From NCBI RefSeq assembly GCF_001431405.1, contig NZ_LDJL01000011.1:434001-498000 (forward strand): a DNA stretch of 64,000 bases, in the 5' to 3' direction. Origin of the DNA: Pseudoxanthomonas dokdonensis (lineage in GTDB: Bacteria > Pseudomonadota > Gammaproteobacteria > Xanthomonadales > Xanthomonadaceae). A program made the position numbers and the translations under genes. How positions within the stretch are numbered: the stretch's first letter is position 1; every line of letters starts with the position of its first letter. The notes beneath the pieces were generated by a model. That model was not told where the DNA came from. It saw nothing but the letters and a program-made list of their open reading frames with translations, and did not search any database. Positions 17,329-26,280 of the stretch are shown one piece after another.

Positions 17329-17964
17329 TTAGCTGTTCTTGAGCACGATCTGGTAAGCCACCACGCCGGCTTCGCGGCAGCGGTCGATGGCTTTTTCCAG
17401 GATCTCGAAGAACTCCTTCAACAGGAACATCTGCAGGTTGTCCAAGCGTCCGGAATAGATGTCGCGATACAGCTCAAGCATCAGCCGGTCGGCTTCGTTC
17501 TCGATCGCGCGCAGTTTCTCATTGAGCGCGGTCATCCGGTCGATGTTCATCTTCGGCAGTTCCTTGACCATGTCCACCACCACCGCGGCAGCCTGCTCCA
17601 GCATCGCCGCGCGCGGCGCGAAGTCGATGTGTTCCAGGTGCTGGGTGGCCAGCGAATAGCGGTCGGCGAACTTCTCGACCTGCTTGGGAATCTTGTACAG
17701 GGCCGACCCCAGCGATTCGATGTCCTCGCGCTCGATCGGGGTGATGAAGCTGTCGACCAGCGCCTGGCCAATCTTGTCCGAAGCGGTGCGTTCACGCTGG
17801 CGGGCCAGCTTGAAGGCATCCAGCGCCGGCTGGCGGTCGCTCTCGCGCATCATCACGTGGAGAGCCTGGGTGCTGTCGTAGGCGGCTTGGGCGGCTTCGT
17901 CCAGCAAGGTGTAGAACTGCTGGCCGGAGCCAAAAATCGTCTGCAACGAGAACATCTGGGTCAT
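17329..17964 (-). CDS. DUF47 family, PhoU-like partner of the Pit transporter
   Basis: A 211-residue, all-helical protein related to PhoU (for example LYKIPKQVEKFADRYSLATQ and IENEADRLMLELYRDIYS, with the E-x-E-x-D-R-L metal-contact pattern of the family). It is first in the operon with pit and probably regulates phosphate uptake. It is divergent from the CorC-type gene, with about 250 bases between them holding that gene's leader. Confidence 0.88.
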   Translation of the reverse strand: MTQMFSLQTIFGSGQQFYTLLDEAAQAAYDSTQALHVMMRESDRQPALDAFKLARQRERTASDKIGQALVDSFITPIEREDIESLGSALYKIPKQVEKFADRYSLATQHLEHIDFAPRAAMLEQAAAVVVDMVKELPKMNIDRMTALNEKLRAIENEADRLMLELYRDIYSGRLDNLQMFLLKEFFEILEKAIDRCREAGVVAYQIVLKNS

Positions 17965-18070
17965 CCTGCCGTCTCGGGACGGACGGCTACAGGTGCGGAA
18001 TTATGACGGTTTCGTGACCCGAGGTCACAGCCCCCCGCCCCGGCGGACGCCCCGGCACCGGTCCGTGGCC

Positions 18071-18120
18071 TTTCCGCGGGCGCCAGGTTTGCTAAACTCC
18101 GTCGGCGCCCGGAAGGGCGC
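18071..18120 (+). promoter_or_regulatory. Candidate promoter and GNRA-capped hairpin ahead of the leader peptide
   Basis: TTTCCG (18071-18076), a 16-base spacer and TAAACT (18093-18098) make a plausible promoter. GCGCCC (18105-18110) and GGGCGC (18115-18120) form a hairpin with a GGAA tetraloop. GGAAGGG (18111-18117), eight bases before ATG 18126, is a good Shine-Dalgarno, so the hairpin would partly hide the ribosome site of the leader peptide. Confidence 0.45.
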
Positions 18121-18125
18121 AACCT

Positions 18126-18221
18126 ATGGAAGACGACCCTTACTCCCCCGCCCGTTACCGCTCGCAGCGCCCGTGCCTGCCCGCCCCCGCGCCCGTCAAC
18201 CGGGAGGTGCGCCGTGCTTGA
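18126..18221 (+). CDS. Candidate leader peptide (31 residues), acidic then proline-rich
   Basis: Starts ATG 18126 behind GGAAGGG with eight-base spacing. It reads MEDDPYSPARYRSQRP, then a Pro-rich tail with six Pro in all, ending NREVRRA before TGA 18219-18221. The stop lies past the GTG (18214) of the CorC-type gene, and the leader runs through that gene's Shine-Dalgarno (GGGAGG, 18202-18207), so its translation would affect expression of the downstream gene. The M-E-x-D-P opening resembles E. coli MgtL (MEPDP...), whose acidic/proline codons destabilise ribosomes at low magnesium. No homology is proven; a chance frame is possible in 65% GC DNA. Confidence 0.4.
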   Translation: MEDDPYSPARYRSQRPCLPAPAPVNREVRRA

Positions 18222-19521
18222 ACTGGCCATCGTCGCCGCCCTGATCCTGCTCAACGCCTTCTTCGCATTGTCGGAAATGGCCTTGATGACCTCGCGCAAG
18301 CTGCGGCTCAAGCAGATGGCCCAGACCAGCCGTGGCGCGCGCGCCGCGTTGACCCTGGCCGAGCACCCCGACAATCTGCTGTCCACGGTCCAGGTCGGCA
18401 TCACCCTGATTGGCGTGCTCACCGGCCTGTTCGGCGGCGACGCGATCGGGGCCATGATCGCCGAATGGCTGGCCGACATCTGGCCCAACGCCAGGGAATA
18501 CAGCCACGCCATCGGCATCGGTACCGCGGTCAGCCTGATCACCGCCGGCCAGGTCATCTTCGGCGAACTCATCCCCAAGCGCCTTGCCCTGACCAACCCC
18601 GAGCAGATTGCCGCGGTGGTGGCGATGCCGCTGTACTGGCTGTCGCGCGCCGCGCGACCGGTGGTGATGGTGCTGGGCGCGATCAATCGCGGCGTCCTGC
18701 GCCTGCTGGGCATCCGCGACGACAACCGCAACGCCATCAGCGAAGAGGAAATCCGCCTGCTGGTCAGCGAGGGCCACGAGCAGGGCGTCATCGACGCCGA
18801 TGAGCGCAACATGATGAACCGCGTGCTGCGGCTGGGTGATCGCACCGCCGACAGCCTGATGACGCCACGCAAGAAGGTCATCTGGCTGGACGCCGCCGCC
18901 AGCTACGACGACAACGTCGAGGTCATGCGCGAATCGCAGTTCTCCCGCTTCCCGGTCTACCGTGGCAACGACCAGGACGTGGTCGGCGTGCTTGAGGTCA
19001 AGACTCTGCTGGACCGGTTTGCCGACCCGCAGCCGGAAATCTTCCGCAACCTGCGCGAGCCGCTGTTCGTGTCCGAATCGACCCACGCGATGAAGCTGCT
19101 GGAAATCTTCCGCGAAGAGCACCAGTCGCTGGCGCTGGTGGTCGACGAATACGGTGAAATCCAGGGCCTGGTGACCCTGAGCGACCTGATGGGCGCGGTC
19201 GTCGGCCGCCTGCAGGCCGCCGAGAACACCGACGAGGACGCGCTGGTGGTGACCCGCGCCGACGGTTCGCTGCTGGTCGATGGTTCGTTGCCCAACGATG
19301 ACCTGCGCGAGCTGATCGGCGGCGTCGACCTGCCCAACGACGAGGAATACAACACCGTCGCAGGCTTGATGATCGATCGCTTCGGGCGCATCCCGCATGT
19401 CGGCGAGTTCATCGAATGGGCCGGTTGGCGGTTCGAGGTGGTCGACCTTGACGGCGCCCGCATCGACAAGCTGCTGCTGCAGAAACTGACGGAAGATGAA
19501 GGCGATGACATCACCGCCTGA
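18214..19521 (+). CDS. CorC/HlyC-type CNNM-domain protein (DUF21-CBS-CBS-CorC_HlyC)
   Basis: A 435-residue inner-membrane protein. Residues 1-180 form the DUF21 (CNNM) region with three to four TM helices and the family blocks NAFFALSEMAL and FGELIPKRLAL. Two CBS domains follow (about 200-325; MTPRKKVIWLD, SRFPVYRG, LALVVDEYGEIQGLVTLSDL), then a CorC_HlyC domain (about 345-428; DGSLLVDGSLP, EEYNTVAGL). Relatives such as MpfA and PaeA are linked to magnesium or polyamine export; the older name hemolysin is not informative. GTG 18214 has a strong GGGAGG upstream. It overlaps the ExoD gene by 17 bases. Confidence 0.88.
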   Translation: MLELAIVAALILLNAFFALSEMALMTSRKLRLKQMAQTSRGARAALTLAEHPDNLLSTVQVGITLIGVLTGLFGGDAIGAMIAEWLADIWPNAREYSHAIGIGTAVSLITAGQVIFGELIPKRLALTNPEQIAAVVAMPLYWLSRAARPVVMVLGAINRGVLRLLGIRDDNRNAISEEEIRLLVSEGHEQGVIDADERNMMNRVLRLGDRTADSLMTPRKKVIWLDAAASYDDNVEVMRESQFSRFPVYRGNDQDVVGVLEVKTLLDRFADPQPEIFRNLREPLFVSESTHAMKLLEIFREEHQSLALVVDEYGEIQGLVTLSDLMGAVVGRLQAAENTDEDALVVTRADGSLLVDGSLPNDDLRELIGGVDLPNDEEYNTVAGLMIDRFGRIPHVGEFIEWAGWRFEVVDLDGARIDKLLLQKLTEDEGDDITA

Positions 19522-20140
19522 GCATGCGCCGCCGCCCCATGTCACCACGAGACAACTGCTGGACGAGTTCGCGTTGGGCGCTCCCGACGACGTGCTGCGG
19601 CTGGGAGACCTGCTGAGCGGTTTCGGCCAGAGTTGCTTCGGCCTGTTGCTGTTCCTGGCGGTGATTCCCGCCTTCATTCCCATCCCCGGCGTCGGCGGTG
19701 CGATCAGTGGGCCCCTGGTGGTGCTGGTCGGGGTGCAATTGCTGCTGGGCCTGTCGCAGCTGTGGCTGCCGGCATTCGTCAAATCGCGCGGGCCGCATCG
19801 CAGCACGATGGAGCGTTTCCGTACTTCGATTTCGCCATGGCTCAAGCGACTGGAAAAACTGGTCAGGCCACGGTTGTCGGGCCTGCTCAACAATCGGCTG
19901 GCGTTGTCCTTCACCGGGCTGTTGCTGGTGTTGCTGGGCATCCTGCTGGCGTTGCCGATACCGTTTACCAACTACCTGTTCGCGGCCATGCTGCTGCTGT
20001 TCGCGCTGGCCCTGCTGGAACGCGACGGCGCGTTGTTGCTGGTGGCGTGGCTGGTCGGTGGCGTGGCGGTGGTGGTGTTCGGATTCCTGTCCGGCAACCT
20101 GCTGCAGGCATTGAGCGGTCTGCTGTCGCGCTGGATGTAG
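19505..20140 (+). CDS. ExoD-family membrane protein
   Basis: A 211-residue protein with about four to five TM helices and the ExoD blocks (LLDEFALGAPDDVLRLGDLL, a central FIPIPGVGG, and LALPIPFTNYL). ExoD was first linked to exopolysaccharide synthesis and alkaline tolerance in Sinorhizobium; its mechanism is unknown. ATG 19505 is preferred over ATG 19496 because GGAAG at 19491-19495 stands nine bases upstream. The overlap with the CorC-type gene points to co-translation. Confidence 0.82.
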   Translation: MTSPPEHAPPPHVTTRQLLDEFALGAPDDVLRLGDLLSGFGQSCFGLLLFLAVIPAFIPIPGVGGAISGPLVVLVGVQLLLGLSQLWLPAFVKSRGPHRSTMERFRTSISPWLKRLEKLVRPRLSGLLNNRLALSFTGLLLVLLGILLALPIPFTNYLFAAMLLLFALALLERDGALLLVAWLVGGVAVVVFGFLSGNLLQALSGLLSRWM

Positions 20141-20305
20141 CGCGCCACGAACCTCCGGCGCTGCCTGTCTCCAGAAATCAGCCCGAACAGCCCGCTTGAA
20201 CAGTCCACTTGGAAATCATTTCGAAATGGGCACTGCCGGCCGACAGGCATCGGACGGCGGCGAACAGCGGCGCCAACGCCGCGCCAGCTCGTCGGCATCA
20301 GCCGG

Positions 20306-22426
20306 TCAGCTGGCCATCTGGTTCAATTCATGCGCGCTGACCGGATAGCCCAGCCAGTAGCCCTGCGCCAGATCGCAGCCACGTTCGCGCAGCAGATCCA
20401 GCTGCCCTTCCTGCTCGACGCCTTCGGCGACCACGGTGATGCCGAGTGAATGGGCCATCGCGATAATCGCGGTGGTCAGCGCCAGATCATCCGGATCGCG
20501 CAACATGTCGGCGATGAAGCTGCGGTCAATCTTGACCCCATCGACCGGTACCCGGCGCAGATGGCTCAAGCCGGAGAAGCCGGTGCCGAAATCATCCAGC
20601 CAGACCTTGACCCCGGCCCGGTGCAAAGTCGACAGCAGCGCGCTGGCATGGGCTTCGTCGCTGATCACCGCGGTTTCGGTCAGCTCCAGATGCAGGCGCC
20701 CCGGCGCCAGACCGGTTTCGCGCAGGCACTCGGCCACGGTTTCCGGCAGGTCACCGCTGCGCAGCTGGCGTGGCGAGACGTTGACCGAAATGAACGGCTT
20801 TTCCAGGGTATCGTCCTCGAAACCCCAGCGTGCCGCCGCCGCACAGGCCGCACGCAGCACGCGCGGTCCAATGACTTCGATCAATCCGCTCTGCTCGGCC
20901 ACGTCGATGAACACCGAAGGCGCGACCATGCCCAGTTCCGGATGCTGCCAGCGCAGCAAGGCCTCGGCACCGACCAGCTTGCCATCGCTCAGCCGCACTA
21001 CCGGCTGGTAGACCAGGCTCAACTCGCCGCGCTCCCAGGCACCACGCAGTTCCTGCTCCATGCGCACCCGGCGCTCGACCGCCTGATCCATCGCCCGGCT
21101 GTAGAAGCGATAGCAGTTCTTGCCGGCGACCTTGGCCTGGTACATCGCGATGTCGCCATTCTTCATCAACGCCGATGCGCCGGCCGCGTCCTCCGGGAAC
21201 AGGGTGATGCCGATCGAGGTGCCGAGGAATACCTGGCGGTCCTGGATCAGCAAGGGCCGTGACAGCTCGGCAACCAGGTTTTCCGCCAGTTGGGTGGCCC
21301 TGGCCCGGACATCGCCATCCTGGATCAGGATCACGAACTCGTCACCGCCAAAGCGCGCCAGCAAGGCATCGTCGCCGCCCAGCAACTGCACCGACTCGTT
21401 GATGCGGTTGGCGAACTGCAACAGCACCTCATCACCGGCCTCGTGGCCGAGGGTGTCGTTGACGCGCTTGAAATCATCGATGTCGGCGAACAGCAGGGCC
21501 AGGTGGCGGCCGGCACCACGCACCATCATCAGGCGATGGTCCAGGCTTTCGCGAAACGCCAGCCGGTTCGTCAGCCCGGTCAGTGAATCGGTATAGGCCA
21601 TCCGCCGCACATCGCGGTCGTGGCGGGCAATGCTCTCGCTCATCGTGCTGAATCCGCGCATCAACTCGCCCAGCTCGTCGCGGCGATGGCTGACCATGCG
21701 CCCGCTCTCATAGTTGCCCGCCTCGATCGCGCGCGCGGCGGCGGCCAGATCCCGGATCGGACGCACCAGTGTGCGCTGCATCAGCACCACCACCACCACG
21801 CAGGTCGCCATCAGCGCGGCCAGCAGCGCGCCGACCAGCAGCAGGTGGCGTTGGCCCAACGCGTCCAGGCGCTGCTTCGCTGCCGCCAGTGCCGAGGTTT
21901 CGTGGGCGCGCACCGAGGCGATCGAATAGCCGACGCGGACACCGCCCAGGCGTTGCTCGCCAACCATGATCGGCTCGGATACATCGACGACGTCCGCCGA
22001 CCACTGGGTGGTCAGCTTGTCGCCATTGATCGCCTCGTAGGCCAGCGGGTCGCTCATCTGGCGGCCGTAGGAGGCGATCTCGTCGGTGCCATCGTGGATG
22101 ATGCGGCCCTGCGCGTCATAGACCAGCGCGTAGCTCACGTCCGGCGCTTTCTGCGCCGAACGCAGCACGCTTCCGATTTCCTCCAGATCGAAGTAATACA
22201 GTGGGTTGGCCAGCATCTCGGCAAGCTGTTCGACCGCCGCCTCGCCCTGCCGCTGCAGGTTTTCCTCGACCATGCCATGCATTGCCTGGCGGCCCAGTTC
22301 GGCAACCTCTGCCTGCATCGTCGACTGGCGATGCAACAGGGTCGCCAGCAACGACAGCACGACCACCATCATGATCGCCATGGCAATGGCGAACTTGGCC
22401 TGCAGTCCGGACACCAGCGGCCTCAT
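20306..22426 (-). CDS. Membrane GGDEF-EAL protein with a periplasmic sensor domain
   Basis: A 706-residue protein: TM1 (about 10-30), a periplasmic region of about 165 residues (DLEEIGSVLRSAQKAPDVSYALVYDAQGRIIHDG..., a dCache/PAS-like pattern), TM2 (about 196-218), HAMP (about 219-270), GGDEF (about 285-445) and EAL (about 455-700). GGDEF is intact (ARFGGDEFVIL) without the RxxD inhibition site. The EAL motif (V-G-A-E-A-L-L-R-W), the N-V-S strand and DDFGTGFSGL are also intact, so both c-di-GMP synthesis and breakdown are possible. Its ATG overlaps the stop of the binding-protein gene (ATGA), tying the two together. Confidence 0.9.
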   Translation of the reverse strand: MRPLVSGLQAKFAIAMAIMMVVVLSLLATLLHRQSTMQAEVAELGRQAMHGMVEENLQRQGEAAVEQLAEMLANPLYYFDLEEIGSVLRSAQKAPDVSYALVYDAQGRIIHDGTDEIASYGRQMSDPLAYEAINGDKLTTQWSADVVDVSEPIMVGEQRLGGVRVGYSIASVRAHETSALAAAKQRLDALGQRHLLLVGALLAALMATCVVVVVLMQRTLVRPIRDLAAAARAIEAGNYESGRMVSHRRDELGELMRGFSTMSESIARHDRDVRRMAYTDSLTGLTNRLAFRESLDHRLMMVRGAGRHLALLFADIDDFKRVNDTLGHEAGDEVLLQFANRINESVQLLGGDDALLARFGGDEFVILIQDGDVRARATQLAENLVAELSRPLLIQDRQVFLGTSIGITLFPEDAAGASALMKNGDIAMYQAKVAGKNCYRFYSRAMDQAVERRVRMEQELRGAWERGELSLVYQPVVRLSDGKLVGAEALLRWQHPELGMVAPSVFIDVAEQSGLIEVIGPRVLRAACAAAARWGFEDDTLEKPFISVNVSPRQLRSGDLPETVAECLRETGLAPGRLHLELTETAVISDEAHASALLSTLHRAGVKVWLDDFGTGFSGLSHLRRVPVDGVKIDRSFIADMLRDPDDLALTTAIIAMAHSLGITVVAEGVEQEGQLDLLRERGCDLAQGYWLGYPVSAHELNQMAS

Positions 22427-23346
22427 TCCAGCTTCTCGCGGACCATGCCGACGCCTTGGCGCAGGTGGTCAAGGGATTGCTGCGAGGCCGCGTCCACCGG
22501 CAGGAAGCGGGTGGTACGGAAGAACTGGTCCAGCGCCTGTTTGGCCTGCGGGTCCTGCGATGCCTGCAGCAGGACTTCGCGCAGTCGCTGCTCGACCTTT
22601 GCCGGCATGTCGCCGCGTACCATTTCCAGCGCGCGCGGGTAGTCGGGCGTGCGATGGATGATGCGGAAATCGCGTTTGAAGGCGCTCGGAATGCGCAGCG
22701 GATTGTCCCAGTCCAGGTTGCTGACCACGCCGGCATCGACCAGCCGCTTGTGGACCCAGGTACCAATGTTGACCTCGGAACGGGCAAACACGTAACCGAC
22801 GGAATCGGGACTGGGCCGGTCCATCGGCGAGAGCAGGATTTCCATCTTCAGGCCGTTGTCCAGCAACGACACCGACGGCGCGAAGTAGGCGCTGGTCGAT
22901 GCCGTGTTCTGGAACGCCACCGCGTGCCCGGGCAGGTCCTTCAGGGTCTGGATCCGACTGTCGCGGCGTACGAAGAACAGTCCGTGGTACCGGCTGACCC
23001 CGCCACGCTCGGTCAGCAGCAGCGGCTTGGCACCGGCGCGATCCTGCAGGCGCATGGCGGTACCGGCGGTCTCGGTGACCCAGTCGACCCGGCCGCGGCG
23101 CAGGTAGCTGGCCATCTGCTGGGCATCGCGCGCCATCAGGATCCGTCCCTCGCTGATGCCGACATCGCGCATCCGTGGGATCACGTAATCCAGTAGCGGC
23201 TTGAGCTGTTCATAATGGGCACGCGGGTCGTCACTGATGCGGCCGAGCACCAGCACGTGATCACCCTCATCGGTATCCAGCGTCTGCGCCTGCAGCGACC
23301 ACGACACTGCGCCAAACACCACCAGCCACAGCACGAGTCGAAACAT
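22423..23346 (-). CDS. PhnD-like periplasmic phosphate/phosphonate-type binding protein
   Basis: A 307-residue protein with a signal peptide (about 1-21, ending SLQAQ) and the PhnD-type ligand-binding fold (DDPRAHYEQLKPLLDYV, ARDAQQMASYLRRGRVDWVTET, KDLPGHAVAFQNTASTSAYFAP, RVPVGYVFARSEVN-like hinge). AAGGGCGAG upstream supports the start at 23346. No permease or ATPase gene is nearby; instead it overlaps the GGDEF-EAL gene. It may therefore act as a ligand sensor for that protein rather than in transport. The ligand cannot be read from the sequence. Confidence 0.8.
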   Translation of the reverse strand: MFRLVLWLVVFGAVSWSLQAQTLDTDEGDHVLVLGRISDDPRAHYEQLKPLLDYVIPRMRDVGISEGRILMARDAQQMASYLRRGRVDWVTETAGTAMRLQDRAGAKPLLLTERGGVSRYHGLFFVRRDSRIQTLKDLPGHAVAFQNTASTSAYFAPSVSLLDNGLKMEILLSPMDRPSPDSVGYVFARSEVNIGTWVHKRLVDAGVVSNLDWDNPLRIPSAFKRDFRIIHRTPDYPRALEMVRGDMPAKVEQRLREVLLQASQDPQAKQALDQFFRTTRFLPVDAASQQSLDHLRQGVGMVREKLE

Positions 23347-23470
23347 TCGCAACTCGCCCTTCCCCTTGTTCGAATCCAGCGAGACTAGCCGAATTTGCCA
23401 CGTCTGGACAGACGGCAACAGGCCGCGCATTTTCCGCTGAATGCAGAAACGTCGCAGCCGGCCCGGCCGT

Positions 23471-24271
23471 TCAGTCTTTGCCCGCCAGTCGTGCCATCCG
23501 TTGGGCATCGGCGAGAATGCCGCGCAGCAAGCGGACTTCCTGCTCACTGGGTTGTGCGCGCAGGAACAAACGGCGCAACTTGCGCATCGCCGAATCCGGC
23601 GCGCGCCCCTTGTGGAAGTCGATGTCGTCCAGGGTCTGGCCAAGTTGCTGGAAGAAGCCCTCCATCTGCGCATGCGCGGCCGGCATCTGGTTCGGATATT
23701 GCGGCGGCGCTGTCGGTGCCGGCTCGCCAAGCATGCACAGCCGCAGCTCATAGCACAGCACCTGCACCGCGGCGGCCAGGTTGAGCGAGCTGTATTCGGG
23801 ATTGGCCGGGATATGCACCGCGGCATGGCACAGCTGCAACTCCTCGTTGGTCAAACCGGTGCGTTCGCGGCCGAATACCAGCGCTACCGCGCCGCTGGCA
23901 GCCTGGGCCACGGCCAGCGCGGCCGCCTGCCTGGGCAGCCATTCGTCGAGCTGCACGCGGCGGCTGCGCGCGGTACAGCCGAGTACGTACTGGCAGTCGG
24001 CCACCGCCTCGGCCAGGGTCGCCACCACCCGGGCCTCGGCCAGCAGGTCATCGGCCCCGGCCGCCCGGCGGTAGGCCTCGTCGCTGGGGAAGTCCTCCGG
24101 GGCGACCAGCACCAGTTGCGACAAGCCCATGGTCTTGAGGGCACGGGCGGCGGCGCCGATGTTGCCGGGATGCTGGGTGCCGACCAGCACGATGCGCAGC
24201 TGCGAAGCCGGCACCGGGGCCGCTGGTTGAGGAGGGGACGGCTTGGATGGGGAATTTTCAGGCGTGTTCAT
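23471..24271 (-). CDS. trmJ: tRNA (cytidine/uridine-2'-O-)-methyltransferase TrmJ
   Basis: A 266-residue SPOUT-family enzyme. After a Pro-rich N-terminus it shows [24 protein letters not shown], then [17 protein letters not shown] and [18 protein letters not shown], which are the three SPOUT knot motifs with the conserved Arg, Glu and Asn. TrmJ methylates the 2'-OH of nucleotide 32 in several tRNAs. The start at 24271 is chosen; it is divergent from suhB with 94 bases between, a conserved arrangement in xanthomonads. Confidence 0.9.
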   Translation of the reverse strand: MNTPENSPSKPSPPQPAAPVPASQLRIVLVGTQHPGNIGAAARALKTMGLSQLVLVAPEDFPSDEAYRRAAGADDLLAEARVVATLAEAVADCQYVLGCTARSRRVQLDEWLPRQAAALAVAQAASGAVALVFGRERTGLTNEELQLCHAAVHIPANPEYSSLNLAAAVQVLCYELRLCMLGEPAPTAPPQYPNQMPAAHAQMEGFFQQLGQTLDDIDFHKGRAPDSAMRKLRRLFLRAQPSEQEVRLLRGILADAQRMARLAGKD

Positions 24272-24365
24272 GGGTGCAGATGTTAAACTGTGCGGGCCGG
24301 TCATCGAACCGTGCTGCTCTTTTCCTTCGTTCGCCCCCTGTTGCCTGTCCCGAGGTCCGTTAGCC

Positions 24366-25184
24366 ATGCAGAAACCCGTCGTCACCGTCATGGTCAAGGC
24401 CGCCCGCCTGGCAGGCAATGTCCTGTTGCGCAACATCAACAAGCTGGACAGCCTGAACGTCATCCAGAAGGACCGGATGGATTATGCGAGCGAAGTCGAC
24501 GCCGATGCCGAAAAGGTCATCATCAAGGAACTCAAGCGCGCCTACCCCGAATACGCCATCGTCGGCGAGGAAGGCGGGCCGCAGGGCAACGGCCGCCATA
24601 CCTTCATCATCGACCCGCTCGACGGCACCAGCAATTACCTGCATGGCATCCCGCACTACTGCGTGTCGATTGCCCTGTGCGAGAACGGCGAACCGACCGA
24701 CGCGGTGATTTTCGACCCATTGCGCAATGAACTGTTCACCGCCAGCCGTGGCTCGGGTGCCCAGCTCAATGAGCGCCGCATCCGCGTCACCGATCGCAAG
24801 GAACTGGCCGGCACCCTGATCGGTACCGGTTTCGCCCCGCGCGAGCGCGCCCGCGTCGGTGCCCAGCTGGAATGCGTGCGCGAGCTGCTGGTCCATGCCG
24901 AAGACGTCCGCCGCGCCGGTTCGGCGGCCCTGGACCTGGCCTATGTCGCCTGCGGTCGCCTGGATGCCTATTTCGAGGCCGGCGTGCGCGACTGGGATAT
25001 CGCCGCCGGCATGCTGCTGGTCCGCGAAGCCGGCGGCAAGGTCAGCGACTTCAAGGGCGGCCCGCTGCTGAAGATCGATGGCCGCGGCGCACTCAGCCGC
25101 CAGATCGTCGCCGGCAACCTGCGCGTCTGCGAGGCGACCCAGAAAGTCATCGTCTCTTCCGGCTACGCCAAGACCTTCAGCTGA
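24366..25184 (+). CDS. suhB: Inositol monophosphatase family protein SuhB
   Basis: A 272-residue protein with the metal-binding motifs of the family: GEEGG (about 70-74), the [15 protein letters not shown] block (about 80-94), and VRDWDIAAG near 215. SuhB hydrolyses inositol-1-phosphate and, in E. coli, binds RNA polymerase in the rRNA antitermination complex. TTAAACT at 24284-24290 may be its -10. An in-frame extension to 24243 would run over the trmJ start and is not used. A terminator follows. Confidence 0.9.
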   Translation: MQKPVVTVMVKAARLAGNVLLRNINKLDSLNVIQKDRMDYASEVDADAEKVIIKELKRAYPEYAIVGEEGGPQGNGRHTFIIDPLDGTSNYLHGIPHYCVSIALCENGEPTDAVIFDPLRNELFTASRGSGAQLNERRIRVTDRKELAGTLIGTGFAPRERARVGAQLECVRELLVHAEDVRRAGSAALDLAYVACGRLDAYFEAGVRDWDIAAGMLLVREAGGKVSDFKGGPLLKIDGRGALSRQIVAGNLRVCEATQKVIVSSGYAKTFS

Positions 25185-25243
25185 AACAGTGGGCCCGGCA
25201 GCGCGGCAACTGTCGCGTCTGCCGCAGCAGTTGCCACGCCCAC

Positions 25244-25271
25244 AAAAAAGCCGCGCTTCCGCGCGGCTTTT
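25244..25271. terminator. Bidirectional intrinsic terminator between suhB and secF
   Basis: AAAAGCCGCGC (25246-25256) pairs with GCGCGGCTTTT (25261-25271) around a TTCC tetraloop, with a run of A on one side and T on the other. It can end both the plus-strand suhB and the minus-strand secDF transcripts. Confidence 0.88.
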
Positions 25272-25298
25272 CTATTATCTGCCTGATGGCCTACCGGC

Positions 25299-26264
25299 TC
25301 AGGGACGACGCGCCAGTGCGGCCTCGTCCTTGGCCTTGGGCATCAGGTCCTGCTTGGTGACCTTGAGGAAGCCGATGGTCAACAGCGGGCAGGCGATGAA
25401 GATCGACGACAGGGTACCGGTCACAGCGCCAATCATCTGGGTCAGCGCCAGGCCTTCCAGCGAGCCGCCGCCATACAGGTACAGCGCCAGCACCGACAGG
25501 AAGAACACCAGCGAGGTGATGATGGTGCGCGACAGGGTCTGGTTGATCGACTGGTTCATCACTTCCATCGGGCCGGCACGCATGCCGCGGAAGTTCTCGC
25601 GGACGCGGTCGAATACGACGATGGTGTCGTTGATCGAGAAACCCATTACCGACAGCAGGCCGGCCAGCACGGTCAGGTCGAAGTCGGCCCCGGTCCAGGC
25701 AAAGTAGGCCGCCGACAGCAGCACGTCGAACAGCGTGGTCAGGGTGGCCACCACCGCGAACTTCCATTCGAAGCGGAAGCCGATGTAGATCAGGAAGCCG
25801 ACCACCACGAAGATGGCCGCATACAGGCCATTCATCGCCAACTCCTTGCCGACCTGCGGACCGACGAATTCGTTGCGCAGCAGGGTCGCCTTGTTGTCAC
25901 TGGTGCCGACCGCGGCCAGCACTTCCTGGGCGGTGCGGTTGTTGGCGTCGGTCGAGGTCACCCCGTCACGCGGCTGCAGCCGCACCAGGATGTCGCTGCC
26001 ACTGCCGAAGTTCTGCACCTGCGCGCCTTCGTAGCCGGCCTTGCCGAGCCGCTCGCGCACCTGGGCCACGTCGGCCGGACGCTCGAAGCGGACTTCGACC
26101 ACGGTACCGCCGGTGAAATCCAGGGCGTAGTTGAAGCCCTTGCCGATGATGCCGCCCAGCGCCGCCAGGAACAGCAGGCCGGCGACGGTCAGCGCGACCC
26201 CGCGCATGCGCATGAAGTCGATGCGGGTATCGTTGGGAATGAAAGTAAACGGAAAGATGTTCAT
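25299..26264 (-). CDS. secF: Protein translocase subunit SecF
   Basis: A 321-residue inner-membrane protein: TM1 (about 18-38), a periplasmic domain (about 40-140: GGTVVEVRFERPADVAQVRERL), then five TM helices with the SecF blocks GLLSVMGFSINDTIVVFDRVRENF and SINQTLSRTIITSLVFFL. With SecD it uses the proton gradient to help proteins leave the SecYEG channel on the periplasmic side. It is the last gene of yajC-secD-secF, 16 bases after secD. Confidence 0.95.
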   Translation of the reverse strand: MNIFPFTFIPNDTRIDFMRMRGVALTVAGLLFLAALGGIIGKGFNYALDFTGGTVVEVRFERPADVAQVRERLGKAGYEGAQVQNFGSGSDILVRLQPRDGVTSTDANNRTAQEVLAAVGTSDNKATLLRNEFVGPQVGKELAMNGLYAAIFVVVGFLIYIGFRFEWKFAVVATLTTLFDVLLSAAYFAWTGADFDLTVLAGLLSVMGFSINDTIVVFDRVRENFRGMRAGPMEVMNQSINQTLSRTIITSLVFFLSVLALYLYGGGSLEGLALTQMIGAVTGTLSSIFIACPLLTIGFLKVTKQDLMPKAKDEAALARRP

Positions 26265-26280
26265 GTTGTCGTTCGTTCCC

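Noticed and set aside
18005..18213. A metal riboswitch (yybP-ykoY or M-box type) ahead of the CorC-type gene.
   Set aside because: I could not find the conserved junction sequences of either class; the leader peptide explains the region better.
22423..23346. Part of a phosphonate ABC transporter.
   Set aside because: No permease or ATPase gene is adjacent; the overlapping gene is a GGDEF-EAL protein.
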